A stretch of 64,000 nt of DNA from Ligaoa zhengdingensis (GTDB taxonomy: Bacteria > Bacillota > Clostridia > Oscillospirales > Ruminococcaceae), in contig NZ_JACRST010000004.1 of the NCBI RefSeq assembly GCF_014384885.1, positions 62,001-126,000 on the forward strand, in the 5' to 3' direction. Position 1 is the stretch's first letter. Each line of letters starts with the position of its first letter. The notes beneath the pieces were generated by a model. That model had not been told where the DNA came from, did not search any database, and saw only the letters and a program-made list of their open reading frames with translations. This document shows positions 16,350 through 24,462 of the stretch, piece after piece. A program made the position numbers and the translations under genes.

Positions 16350-16799
16350 CTACGCGCCTTCGCCTTCCGCGGGGCCGATTGCAAAGGTCAGCTCGGCCGA
16401 GACCGCCTTCTTGCCGTCCACAGTCGCCACCGCCTTGCCCACGCCCACCGGGCCGCGCACCTTGACCACCTCGAGCTCGAGGCGGATGGTCTCGCCGGGC
16501 AGGATTTTGCGCTTGAATTTGGCCTTGTCGATGCCCGCAAAGTAGGCCACGCGGCCCTTGTACTCGGGCAGGGACAGGATGCACACCGCGCCCGCCTGCG
16601 CGAGCATCTCGATGGTGAGCACGCCCGGCTGCACCGGCTCCTGCGGGAAGTGCCCCTTGAACCAGAATTCGTCGGGTTTCAGAGTCTTCTGCGCCACCAC
16701 GCGCTTGCCGGGCTCCAGCTCGAGCACCTCGTCGATCAGCAAAAACGGGTCGCGATGGGGGATGATCCCCTTGATCTGTTCCTGATTGAGCAGCGCCAT
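16350..16799 (-). CDS. fabZ: 3-hydroxyacyl-ACP dehydratase FabZ
   Basis: 149 residues, hot-dog fold. I-P-H-R-D-P-F-L-L-I-D-E-V (about 14-26) carries the catalytic His, and G-H-F-P-Q-E-P-V-Q-P-G-V-L-T-I-E-M-L-A-Q near 49-68 the catalytic Glu. It removes water from 3-hydroxyacyl-ACP. Placed between accB and accC, a usual arrangement in Clostridia and Lactobacillales. Confidence 0.96.
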   Translation of the reverse strand: MALLNQEQIKGIIPHRDPFLLIDEVLELEPGKRVVAQKTLKPDEFWFKGHFPQEPVQPGVLTIEMLAQAGAVCILSLPEYKGRVAYFAGIDKAKFKRKILPGETIRLELEVVKVRGPVGVGKAVATVDGKKAVSAELTFAIGPAEGEGA

Positions 16800-16813
16800 A
16801 TCCGCCGCCTCCT

Positions 16814-17260
16814 TTATTCCAAAATGAGAATCGGCTGGCCGTATTCCACGGCCTGGCCGTTGTTTGCGATAATCTCCCTGACCACGCCGTCGCAGTCGCT
16901 CTGCACCTCGTTCATCAGCTTCATCGATTCGATGATGAACAGCACGTCGCCCTTCTTCACCGCCTGCCCCACCGAGACAAACGGCGGCTTGTCGGGTGCG
17001 GGCGAGCTGTAGTAGGTGCCCACGATGGGGGCCTTCACCACCGTGCCGGTGGGCTGAGGCACGGGCTGCTCCACGGCCGTGTTCACCACCGTTGCCTGGA
17101 TGTTGGCGGGCGCGGGGGCGGCGGGCGGCGCTGCCGCGAGGGCCGGTTCGCGCTTGCCGTCGATCTTCACCTGAAAGTCCTGGTCGGCGATCTCAACGCT
17201 GACCCCCAGCTGGGACGCCCTTTCCATCAGCTCCATGATCTCCTTGGTCGTATATCCCAC
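16814..17260 (-). CDS. accB: Biotin carboxyl carrier protein
   Basis: 148 residues. N-terminal helical part, an Ala/Pro-rich linker (about 38-72), and a C-terminal biotinyl domain with I-E-S-M-K-L-M-N-E (about 109-117), the Lys of which is biotinylated, followed by G-Q-A-V-E-Y-G-Q-P-I-L-I-L-E at the end. It shuttles carboxybiotin between AccC and AccA/D. It is the only biotin carrier seen in the window, so it might also serve the orphan OadB pump, which is speculation. Confidence 0.95.
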   Translation of the reverse strand: MGYTTKEIMELMERASQLGVSVEIADQDFQVKIDGKREPALAAAPPAAPAPANIQATVVNTAVEQPVPQPTGTVVKAPIVGTYYSSPAPDKPPFVSVGQAVKKGDVLFIIESMKLMNEVQSDCDGVVREIIANNGQAVEYGQPILILE

Positions 17261-17281
17261 AAGAATACACCTCGTTTTCTC

Positions 17282-18517
17282 TTAAAGTTTGCGCAGGCAG
17301 AGGGTGGCGTTGTGCCCGCCGAAGCCCAGCGAGTTGGAGAGCGCATACCGCGCGTCGGATTTGCGCGCGCCCTCGGTGATGTAGTCGAGGTCGCATTCCT
17401 CGTCCGGCACCCGGTAACCGACGGTCGGGGGCAGGACCCCGTCGCGCAGCGCGAGCGCGCAGGCGATCGCCTCAACCGCGCCGGCCGCCCCCAGCAGATG
17501 GCCGGTCATGCTCTTGGTGGAGCTGATCGCCACCGTTTGGGCCGCGTCGCCCAGCGCCAGCTTGATCGCCTGGGTCTCGCAGGCGTCGTTGGGGCCGGTG
17601 GAGGTGCCGTGCGCATTGATGTATCCGATCTCCTCAGGAGCAGCTCCCGCCTCGGCCATCGCCAGCTTGAGGGCGGTCGCGGGGCCTTCGCCGGTCGGGT
17701 CGGGGCTGGTGATGTGGTAGGCGTCGGCGGTCGCGCCGTAGCCCGCCAGCTCGGCGTAGATCTTCGCGCCGCGCGCCTTCGCGTGCTCGTATTCCTCGAG
17801 CACCAGCACGCCCGCGCCCTCGCCCATCACAAAGCCGCAGCGCTCCTTGTCAAACGGGATGGACGCGCGGTCGGGGTCGGTGGCGGTGCAGAGCGCGCCC
17901 ATGTTCTCGAACCCGCCCATGCCGAATTCGCAGATCGCCGCCTCCGCGCCGCCCGCCAAGGCCGCGTCGAGATGGCCGTATTTGATGGCGCGGAACGCCT
18001 CGCCCAGCGAATGCGCGCCCGAGGCGCAGGCGGTGACCACGCTGAAGTTGGCGCCCTTGAAGCCGTATTTCATGGCCACCGTGCCCGCCGCCATGTTGGC
18101 GATCATCATGGGGATGAAGAACACCGAGATGCGCCCCGGTCCCTTTTCGATGTATTTGCGGTGCTCGGCGTCGATGCTGTTCAGGCCGCCGATGCCGCTG
18201 CCGATGATGACGCCCACGCGGAACGGGTCGAGGTCCTTAAACTGGGTGCCCGCGTCGGCCATGGCCTGGTTGGCGGCCGCTACGGCGAACTGGCAGTAGC
18301 GGTCCATGCGGCGGGCGCTTTTTTTGTCGATGCCGAATGCGGCGGGGTCAAAATCCTTGACTTCGGCCGCCAGCTTGGTGGAGATCGCGTCGCTTGTAAA
18401 CGAGGCGACCGGCCCGATGCCGTGCCGCCCAGCCTTCAGCGAATCCCAAAATTGTTCCACCGAGTTGCCCACGGGTGAAATCACGCCGGTACCGGTGATG
18501 ACCACTCTTCTTTCCAT
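17282..18517 (-). CDS. fabF: 3-oxoacyl-ACP synthase II
   Basis: 411 residues. Catalytic triad of the condensing enzymes: Cys in V-V-T-A-C-A-S-G-A-H (about 161), His in N-A-H-G-T-S-T (about 302) and His in S-M-T-G-H-L-L-G-A-A-G (about 339), with Lys in T-K-S-M. It extends acyl-ACP with malonyl-ACP. GGGAGG ten bases upstream picks the ATG of M-E-R-R-V-V; the ATG three codons earlier is too close to the site. Confidence 0.96.
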   Translation of the reverse strand: MERRVVITGTGVISPVGNSVEQFWDSLKAGRHGIGPVASFTSDAISTKLAAEVKDFDPAAFGIDKKSARRMDRYCQFAVAAANQAMADAGTQFKDLDPFRVGVIIGSGIGGLNSIDAEHRKYIEKGPGRISVFFIPMMIANMAAGTVAMKYGFKGANFSVVTACASGAHSLGEAFRAIKYGHLDAALAGGAEAAICEFGMGGFENMGALCTATDPDRASIPFDKERCGFVMGEGAGVLVLEEYEHAKARGAKIYAELAGYGATADAYHITSPDPTGEGPATALKLAMAEAGAAPEEIGYINAHGTSTGPNDACETQAIKLALGDAAQTVAISSTKSMTGHLLGAAGAVEAIACALALRDGVLPPTVGYRVPDEECDLDYITEGARKSDARYALSNSLGFGGHNATLCLRKL

Positions 18518-18645
18518 CTGTTGCATTCCTCCCAAAAAACCGGCGATCGCCGGCGCTAGCTTTCAAAATATTGTCCTGTTGTTCCGGGCGGCGCGCCCCG
18601 CGTTGCGCACAGGGCCCGCCCGGCACTTCCAGCGGGCGTTGCCCG
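18518..18645. repeat. Palindromic GC-rich gap between fabG and fabF
   Basis: GCGGGC-GTT-GCCCGC at 18632-18646 begins inside the fabG stop codon, just as a near-identical hairpin follows polA at 2254-2268. A second GC-rich inverted segment fills the rest. No T-run is present, so transcription should read through within the operon. Confidence 0.5.
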
Positions 18646-19383
18646 CTACATGGCGATGCAGCCGTCGATCACCAGCACCTGGCCGGTGATGTAGCCCGCC
18701 TCCTCGCTGGCGAAAAAGGCGATGGCGTTGGCCACGTCCTCGGGCTGACCGAAGCGGCCCAGGGCGATCTGGCCGAGCATCATTTCGCGGGTCTTTTCGG
18801 GCAGCGCGTCGGTCATGGCGGTCTGGATGAACCCGGGCGCGACTGCGTTGACAGTGATGCCCCGCCGTCCCAGCTCCTTGGCGGCGGTCAGGGTGATGCC
18901 CACCACGCCCGCTTTGCTGGCGGAATAGTTGACCTGGCCCGCGTTGCCGTACACTCCGGCCACCGAGCTCACGTTGATGATGCGGCCGCCCTTCTGGCGA
19001 ATCATCACGCCGGAGGCGTGGCGGCACATGTTGAACACGCCCTTGAGGTTCACGTTGATGACCGCATCGAACGCCTCCTCGCTCATGCGGGGCAGCAGGC
19101 CGTCCTTGGTGATGCCCGCGTTATTCACCAGCACATCCAGGCTGCCGAACCGCGCGGCCACGGCCTTGACCATCTCGCCGCACTGCTCAAAGCTGGTCAC
19201 GTCCGCGAGAAACAGCTCGCTTTCCGCACCCAGCGCGCGGCACTCCTGCACGGCGGCCTCGCCCTGCTCCTTCATGAATTCCAGCGCGTTGATGGCGATG
19301 TTGTAGCCCTGCGACGCCAGTTTGAGCGCCACCGCCCGGCCGATGCCGGTGGCGGAGCCGGTAATCAATGCTGTTCTTGCCAT
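18646..19383 (-). CDS. fabG: 3-oxoacyl-ACP reductase FabG
   Basis: 245-residue short-chain dehydrogenase. Cofactor loop T-G-S-A-T-G-I-G-R-A (about 8-17), N-N-A-G near 88, catalytic Ser in N-V-S-S-V-A-G near 139, Y-S-A-S-K near 152-156 with Tyr and Lys. It reduces 3-oxoacyl-ACP with NADPH. AAGGAG precedes the ATG. Part of the fatty-acid operon between fabV and fabF. Confidence 0.95.
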   Translation of the reverse strand: MARTALITGSATGIGRAVALKLASQGYNIAINALEFMKEQGEAAVQECRALGAESELFLADVTSFEQCGEMVKAVAARFGSLDVLVNNAGITKDGLLPRMSEEAFDAVINVNLKGVFNMCRHASGVMIRQKGGRIINVSSVAGVYGNAGQVNYSASKAGVVGITLTAAKELGRRGITVNAVAPGFIQTAMTDALPEKTREMMLGQIALGRFGQPEDVANAIAFFASEEAGYITGQVLVIDGCIAM

Positions 19384-19399
19384 ACGTAAAACACTCCTT

Positions 19400-20590
19400 T
19401 TATTCTGTATCCTGCGCGATGCTCGGGATCATGACCTCCACATCCACGTCGGCGTCGTAGTCCACGCCGGGGGTGGAGAACCCGAACATGCGGTAAAAAT
19501 CCTCCCAATAGCCGTCCAGATCGGTGGATTCGGCCAGATTGCTGTTGTCGATCTTGCGCCACAGGGTCTCGACCTCGCGCTGCACGTCGTCGCGCATCTC
19601 CCAATCGTCGATGCGGATGAGGCCCTGCTCGTCGAGCTGCGGGTCGCCGCCGTAAAGGCGCTCGCCAAACAGGCGGCACATCTGCTCGATGCAGCCCTCG
19701 TGCAGCCCCTTTTCCTTCATCACTTTATATAGAATGGAGATGTACAGCGGCACAATGGGGATGGCCGAGCTCGACTGGGTGACCAGCGCCTTGTTGACCG
19801 AGACAAACCCCTGCACCCCGCCGAAACATTCGGTGATGCGATCCGCAGTGCGGTAGAGGTCGCGCTTGGCCTCGCCGATCGAGCCGTCCTTGTACATAGG
19901 ATGGGTGAGCGCCGGCCCGATGTAGGAGTAGGCCACGGTGGTCGCGTCCAGCGCGATCGCGTCCGCGTCCTTGAGCGCTTTGATCCAGTCCATCCAGTCC
20001 TCGCCGCCCATCACCTTCACGGTGGCCTCGATCTCCTCGGGGGTGGCGGGGGACAGGGTGATCTCAGAGATTTCGTTGGTGCGCAGGTCGATGGTCTTGT
20101 TGGTGTAGGGCGCGCCGGTCGTCTTGAGCACCGATGAATAGACGGTGCCGTCGGGCATGGTGCGGCGCGGCGCGGCCAGGGAGTACACCACCAGATCCAC
20201 ACGGCCGAGGTCGCGCTTGATGGTTTGGATGGCTTTCTCCTTTATTTCCCGGGTAAAGGCGTCGCCGTTGATCGTCTTGGCGTACAGGCCGTCGCGCGCG
20301 GCGAACTCCTCGAACGCGGCGGTGTTGTACCAGCCCGCGCTGCCGGTGCGGCTGCCCGAACCGGGCTTGTCGAAGATCACGCCGAGGGTGGCGGCCCCCG
20401 CGCCGTAGGCCAATGCGATGCGCGAGGCCAGGCCGTAGCCCGCCGACGCGCCGATCACCAGCACCTTTTTCGGTCCTTCGATACGCGGGCGGCTGCGGGC
20501 AACTTCAATCTGCCGCCGCACCTGCTCGCGGCATCCGGCCGGGTGCGCGGTGGTGCAGATAAATCCACGGATTTTCGGTTTCACTATCAT
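19400..20590 (-). CDS. fabV: Enoyl-ACP/trans-2-enoyl-CoA reductase FabV
   Basis: 396 residues, the long FabV/Ter type and not FabI or FabK. Seen: N-terminal I-V-K-P-K-I-R-G-F-I-C-T-T-A-H-P-x-G-C, the cofactor loop G-A-S-A-G-Y-G-L-A-S-R (about 48-58), S-L-A-A-P-R-R near 139-145, and the active-site Y-x8-K in T-H-P-M-Y-K-D-G-S-I-G-E-A-K (about 237-246). It reduces the enoyl intermediate with NAD(P)H. Position after fabH in the operon argues for a role in fatty-acid synthesis rather than butyrate fermentation. AGGAGG selects the ATG. Confidence 0.93.
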   Translation of the reverse strand: MIVKPKIRGFICTTAHPAGCREQVRRQIEVARSRPRIEGPKKVLVIGASAGYGLASRIALAYGAGAATLGVIFDKPGSGSRTGSAGWYNTAAFEEFAARDGLYAKTINGDAFTREIKEKAIQTIKRDLGRVDLVVYSLAAPRRTMPDGTVYSSVLKTTGAPYTNKTIDLRTNEISEITLSPATPEEIEATVKVMGGEDWMDWIKALKDADAIALDATTVAYSYIGPALTHPMYKDGSIGEAKRDLYRTADRITECFGGVQGFVSVNKALVTQSSSAIPIVPLYISILYKVMKEKGLHEGCIEQMCRLFGERLYGGDPQLDEQGLIRIDDWEMRDDVQREVETLWRKIDNSNLAESTDLDGYWEDFYRMFGFSTPGVDYDADVDVEVMIPSIAQDTE

Positions 20591-20604
20591 GTCGGTTGTC
20601 CTCC

Positions 20605-21597
20605 TCACCAGGTAAAGATCGCGGAAGCGTAGGTAAGCCCCGCGCCGAAGCCCACCAGGGCGATCCGCCGGCCGGGCTGTATCAGCCCGCCTTTGTTGAT
20701 TTCATCGAGACACAGCGGGATACATGCGCTCGAGACGTTGCCGTGCTTGGCCAGGTTCACATAGACCCGTTCGGGGGGCAAACCCAGCGTCTTCACCGCG
20801 GTGTCCACGATGCGCACATTCGCCTGATGCGGCACCAGCAGGTCGATCGCCTCCACCGGCACGCCCAGCTTGTCGCAGGCCTCCTGCACCGCGTGAGGCA
20901 TGATCTTCACCGCGAACTTGTAGACCTCCCGGCCGTCCATATATAAAAAATGGTTTTTCGCGTGGATAATCTCCTCATATTCCGGCGCCAGCTCCGGCTT
21001 GCGGAAGGGATTCTCGTTGACCGCCGGGCTCTTGGCGTAGAGCAGAGGTGCGCCGGTGCCGTCCGCCCCGATGACCGAGGCGAAGGGGGTGTCCGCAGCC
21101 TCCACCACCACCGCGCCCGCCGCGTCGCCAAACAGCACGCAGCTCGCCCGGTCGGTGTAATCGGTGATCTTGGAGAGCTCCTCGGCGGAGACGATCAGCA
21201 CCCGCCTGACGTCGTCGAAGCAGAGGTAGCGGCGGGCCATGTCCAGCGCGTACACAAAGCCCGCGCAGGCCGCGTTAAGGTCGATGCAGGCCGCGTTTGC
21301 CGCGCCGATGCGCCCCTGGATGATGCAGGCGGCCGACGGGGTCATGTAGTCGGGCGTCACGCTGGTCACCAGGATGAGATCGATCGACAGGGGGTCGATC
21401 CCGCCGCTCTCCAGCGCGTCGCGCGCCGCCAGCTCGCCCATCAGCCAGGTGGGCTCTCCGCTCGCGATGTGGCGCTCCTTCATGCCGGTGCGCTGGCTGA
21501 TCCACTCGTCCGATGTGTCCACAATCCCGGTGAAATCGTCGTTGGTGACGATGTTCCGGGGCAGATAGCGGCCGGTGGCGATAATTTTAATTCCCAT
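20605..21597 (-). CDS. fabH: 3-oxoacyl-ACP synthase III
   Basis: 330 residues. Catalytic Cys in D-L-N-A-A-C-A-G-F (about 113), His in L-L-V-P-H-Q-A-N (about 250) and Asn in Y-V-N-L-A-K-H-G-N-V-S-S (about 280). It starts chains by condensing acetyl-CoA with malonyl-ACP. First gene of the operon. GGGGGAG seven bases upstream fixes the ATG; a longer frame of 25 residues is unsupported. The strong promoter lies about 90 bp upstream. Confidence 0.96.
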   Translation of the reverse strand: MGIKIIATGRYLPRNIVTNDDFTGIVDTSDEWISQRTGMKERHIASGEPTWLMGELAARDALESGGIDPLSIDLILVTSVTPDYMTPSAACIIQGRIGAANAACIDLNAACAGFVYALDMARRYLCFDDVRRVLIVSAEELSKITDYTDRASCVLFGDAAGAVVVEAADTPFASVIGADGTGAPLLYAKSPAVNENPFRKPELAPEYEEIIHAKNHFLYMDGREVYKFAVKIMPHAVQEACDKLGVPVEAIDLLVPHQANVRIVDTAVKTLGLPPERVYVNLAKHGNVSSACIPLCLDEINKGGLIQPGRRIALVGFGAGLTYASAIFTW

Positions 21598-21647
21598 AAA
21601 ACGGCTCCCCCTTGATTGCTTTTCAAAAACGTGGTATTCTGGAAACG

Positions 21648-21658
21648 ACAAATTTTGT
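21648..21658. promoter_or_regulatory. Small palindrome in the fabH leader
   Basis: ACAAA-T-TTTGT lies about 20 bp downstream of the predicted fabH transcription start. A repressor site is possible. It does not match the FapR or FabT consensus as I know them. Confidence 0.25.
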
Positions 21659-21685
21659 AACAAGTGTTTCATACAGTCTGATCAA

Positions 21686-21714
21686 ATCATAGCGCTTTTC
21701 CTCTAAACTGTCAA
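21686..21714 (-). promoter_or_regulatory. Strong sigma-A promoter of the fatty-acid operon
   Basis: TTGACA, 17-bp spacer, TATGAT on the minus strand. Eleven of twelve box positions match consensus. It should drive fabH through acpP. Confidence 0.85.
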
Positions 21715-21776
21715 TGAATATTTTGTGAAAACTACCGATGGTAGGCCGCCCCGCGCGGCTGGAAAGGAGCATCCCC

Positions 21777-22703
21777 ATGGCAAATATCGCATTTTTGTTC
21801 CCCGGCACCGGGTCCCAGACGGTCGGGATGGGCCGGGAATTTTACGAGCAGTACCCCGAGTTCCGGCGTGTGTACGAGTGCGCGGGCGACCTGTTCGGGT
21901 TCGACGTGGCGAAGCTGGCGCTGGAGGGCAGCGCGGAGGAGATCTCCGGCACGGCTGTCTCTCACCGCCTGATCTACGCCATGTCGATGGGCGTCTACGA
22001 GGTGGCGAAGACCCGCCTGCCCGCGCCCGCGGCGTTCGCGGGGCATTCGCTGGGCGAGATCGCGGCGCTCACCGCCTGCGGGGTGTTCAGCGCCGAGCAG
22101 GGCTTTTTGGCCCTCAAGTGGCGCTCGCAGTATATGGAGGAGGCGGGCCGCGAGCTCTGCGGCGCGATGTACGCCATTCTGGGCAGCGCGCCCGAGGCGA
22201 TCGAGGAGGCGTGCGCGCGGGTGGACGGCTTCGTGCTGCCGGTCAACTACAACTCCCCCGCTCAGACGGTGATCTCGGGCGACGCGGATGCCGCAGCCGC
22301 AGCAGCGGCCCTGCTCCAGGAGCAGGGCGCCAAGGCGGTCAAGCTGGGGGCCAGGGTGCCCTTCCACACCGAGCGGCTGCGCGGCGCGTCTGACCGCCTG
22401 CGCGAGAGCCTCGCCGCGCTCGACTACAGCCGCACCCCCTCCGCGCCCTTCTTCTGCAACGTAACCGGCGCACAGATGACCGACTTTTCCGACCTGCCCG
22501 ATTATTTGGCGCGGCAGATGATCTCGCCGGTGCGGTTCACCGACGAGCTGGCCGCGATGGAGGCCGCCGGCGTGGACGCCTACCTGGAGCTCGGTCCGGG
22601 CAAGGTCTTGACAGGGCTGGTCAAAAAGACTATAAAGGGAAGGAAAGCGGCGAATATCGACACCCCGGCCGCGCTGCAAAAGGCGGCCGCGCTGTTCGGG
22701 TGA
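21777..22703 (+). CDS. fabD: Malonyl-CoA:ACP transacylase FabD
   Basis: 308 residues. F-P-G-T-G-S-Q (about 8-14) forms the oxyanion loop, G-H-S-L-G-E-I-A-A-L (about 88-97) holds the nucleophilic Ser, and V-P-F-H-T-E near 196-201 the catalytic His. It loads malonate onto ACP. It is transcribed away from the rest of the fab genes and leads into aroE-aroK. AAAGGAG precedes the ATG. The 13 upstream codons in frame are ignored. Confidence 0.95.
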   Translation: MANIAFLFPGTGSQTVGMGREFYEQYPEFRRVYECAGDLFGFDVAKLALEGSAEEISGTAVSHRLIYAMSMGVYEVAKTRLPAPAAFAGHSLGEIAALTACGVFSAEQGFLALKWRSQYMEEAGRELCGAMYAILGSAPEAIEEACARVDGFVLPVNYNSPAQTVISGDADAAAAAAALLQEQGAKAVKLGARVPFHTERLRGASDRLRESLAALDYSRTPSAPFFCNVTGAQMTDFSDLPDYLARQMISPVRFTDELAAMEAAGVDAYLELGPGKVLTGLVKKTIKGRKAANIDTPAALQKAAALFG

Positions 22704-22736
22704 GCGCCGCATCCTGAAGGAATCGAGCGTGAGAAG

Positions 22737-23588
22737 ATGATGAGAAAATTCGGCATTCTGGGTTACCCCCTGGGGCACACCATGTCCCCGCCCATCCACA
22801 CCCGCCTGTTTGAAATGAGCGGGCATTCCGACGACTACGAGATTTTTGAGATCCCGCCCGAGCGGCTGGCGCAGGAGATGCCGATGCTGCGGGAGCTGTC
22901 GGGCTTCAACGTCACCATCCCGCACAAGGTGGAGATGCTTCCCTACATGGACCGCCTGGACGAGACGGTCGGGCGCTACCACGCGCTCAACGTGGTGGAC
23001 GGGCTGCACGGCGGCCTGGTGGGCTACAACACCGACTGCTACGGCTTCCAAAAGACGGTCGAGACGATGGGCGCGTCCCTTTCAGGCAGCGTGTGCGTGC
23101 TGGGCGCGGGCGGCGTGGGCCGCATGTTCGCCATCGAGTCGGCCCGCTGCGGCGCTGAGGTCACCATCGCGGTGCGCGAGAACGCCATCGGGCTGGCACA
23201 GCGGGTGCAGGCCGACATCCGCGCGCAGACGCCGGACGCGGCGGTGCGCATCGTGGATATCTCTAAGCTGCACGCCCTGGGGGAAGAGTTTCATCTGCTC
23301 ATCAACGCGACCCCGGCGGGCATGTACCCCAAGGTGGACGGCATGGCGGTGGACGCCGCGTTGCTGCCCCGCTGCGAGTACCTGTTCGATTCGGTCTACA
23401 ACCCGTCCGAGACGCGGCTGATGCGCGAGGCGCGGGCCGCGGGCTGCAAGGTGACCGGCGGCATGGCCATGCTGGTGTGGCAGGCGGTCAAGGCGCACGA
23501 GATCTGGGACCATGCGCACTATGAGACGGAAGCGGTCGCGGCGCTGATCGACGAGATGGCGGCGCAGGTGGACCGGGATTTTCACTGA
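22737..23588 (+). CDS. aroE: Shikimate dehydrogenase
   Basis: 283 residues. Substrate site S-P-P-I-H (about 19-23) and V-T-I-P-H-K (about 59-64) with the catalytic Lys, N-T-D-C-Y-G near 100, NADP loop G-A-G-G-V-G-R near 123-129, and the C-terminal G-G-M-A-M-L-V-W-Q-A segment. It reduces 3-dehydroshikimate to shikimate. Its last 47 codons plus stop are duplicated in tandem just downstream, but the first stop codon ends translation, so the protein itself is intact. Confidence 0.95.
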   Translation: MMRKFGILGYPLGHTMSPPIHTRLFEMSGHSDDYEIFEIPPERLAQEMPMLRELSGFNVTIPHKVEMLPYMDRLDETVGRYHALNVVDGLHGGLVGYNTDCYGFQKTVETMGASLSGSVCVLGAGGVGRMFAIESARCGAEVTIAVRENAIGLAQRVQADIRAQTPDAAVRIVDISKLHALGEEFHLLINATPAGMYPKVDGMAVDAALLPRCEYLFDSVYNPSETRLMREARAAGCKVTGGMAMLVWQAVKAHEIWDHAHYETEAVAALIDEMAAQVDRDFH

Positions 23589-23735
23589 GATAAGGTGACC
23601 GGCGGCATGGCCATGCTGGTGTGGCAGGCGGTCAAGGCGCACGAGATCTGGGACCATGCGCACTATGAGACGGAAGCGGTCGCGGCGCTGATCGACGAGA
23701 TGGCGGCGCAGGTGGACCGGGATTTTCACTGAGAT
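23448..23735. repeat. 144-bp tandem duplication of the aroE 3' end
   Basis: 23448-23591 and 23592-23735 are identical as far as I can read. Each unit starts with AAGG, and AAGG follows the second unit, the signature of slippage or recombination at 4-bp microhomology. The second copy lies after the aroE stop and is not translated as aroE. Confidence 0.95.
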
Positions 23736-23751
23736 AAGGGAGGCGACTGCG

Positions 23752-24255
23752 ATGCACCGGAAAAATATCGTGCTGTGCGGCTTCATGGGCTGCGGCAAGA
23801 CCACCGTGGGCCAGGAGCTGGCGTGGCGTATTTTCTACGACTTTGTGGACATGGACGAGCGCATCGAGCAGGTGGCGGGTATGACCATCCCCGAGCTATT
23901 CGCACAGAAGGGGGAGGAGGCGTTCCGCGACCTGGAGAGCAAGGTGCTCGCCGACCTGATGCAGGGGCACGGCCAGGTGATCGCCACCGGCGGCGGCGCG
24001 CTGATGCGCGAGCGCAATGTCGAGCTGGCGCGGCAGGCGGATGCAGCGATTGTGTTTGTCAACAGCGAGTTCGACCTCTGCTGGGAGCGCATCAAGGACA
24101 GCGACCGCCCCCTGGTGGCCCGCGAGGGGCGCGAGGGGCTGGAACGCCTGTTCGCCGAGCGCTACCCGGTTTACCAGAGGATAGCCGACTTCGAGGTGTT
24201 CAACCAGCACGAACCCAAGGACGCGGCCAAAGCGATCCTTTATAGTTTGATCTGA
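23752..24255 (+). CDS. aroK: Shikimate kinase
   Basis: 167 residues. Walker A G-F-M-G-C-G-K-T-T-V-G (about 10-20), D-M-D near 32-34 and G-G-G-A near 80 for shikimate binding, and the lid region with R-P-L near 117. It phosphorylates shikimate with ATP. AAGGGAGG precedes the ATG. The gap from aroE is filled by the duplication. Last gene of the fabD-aroE-aroK run. Confidence 0.95.
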   Translation: MHRKNIVLCGFMGCGKTTVGQELAWRIFYDFVDMDERIEQVAGMTIPELFAQKGEEAFRDLESKVLADLMQGHGQVIATGGGALMRERNVELARQADAAIVFVNSEFDLCWERIKDSDRPLVAREGREGLERLFAERYPVYQRIADFEVFNQHEPKDAAKAILYSLI

Positions 24256-24263
24256 TCGGATGC

Positions 24264-24312
24264 GCCTCATCCCACCCGCCGGGCGCCGGCGGGCGCGGAT
24301 GGGGCCTTTTTT
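24264..24312 (+). terminator. Terminator after aroK
   Basis: An inner CCCGCCG/CGGCGGG stem plus an outer GCCTCATCC/GGATGGGGC stem, then TTTTTT. Confidence 0.9.
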
Positions 24313-24364
24313 GTTCGTGAAACGAGAAAAATTGCGAAACCGGGTGTCTCCACCCGCAAAACTG

Positions 24365-24373
24365 TGCTATAAT
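24365..24373 (+). promoter_or_regulatory. Extended -10 promoter of murT-gatD
   Basis: TGC followed by TATAAT; no good -35 at 17 bp. A GC-rich hairpin (CGCCGGGCGG at 24389-24398 with CCGCCCGGCG at 24413-24422) lies in the leader and is followed by CCTTTT, so attenuation is possible. Confidence 0.55.
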
Positions 24374-24462
24374 TGGTGCTGTCATAGCCGCCGGGCGGTT
24401 ATGGCGCATGTGCCCGCCCGGCGCTGCGCCTTTTCAGATTTCTGTTTTTGGAGTGATATCAG

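Noticed and set aside
21623..21808. 61-codon minus-strand frame between fabH and fabD
   Set aside because: It overlaps the fabD start and the strong fabH promoter and shows no family pattern.
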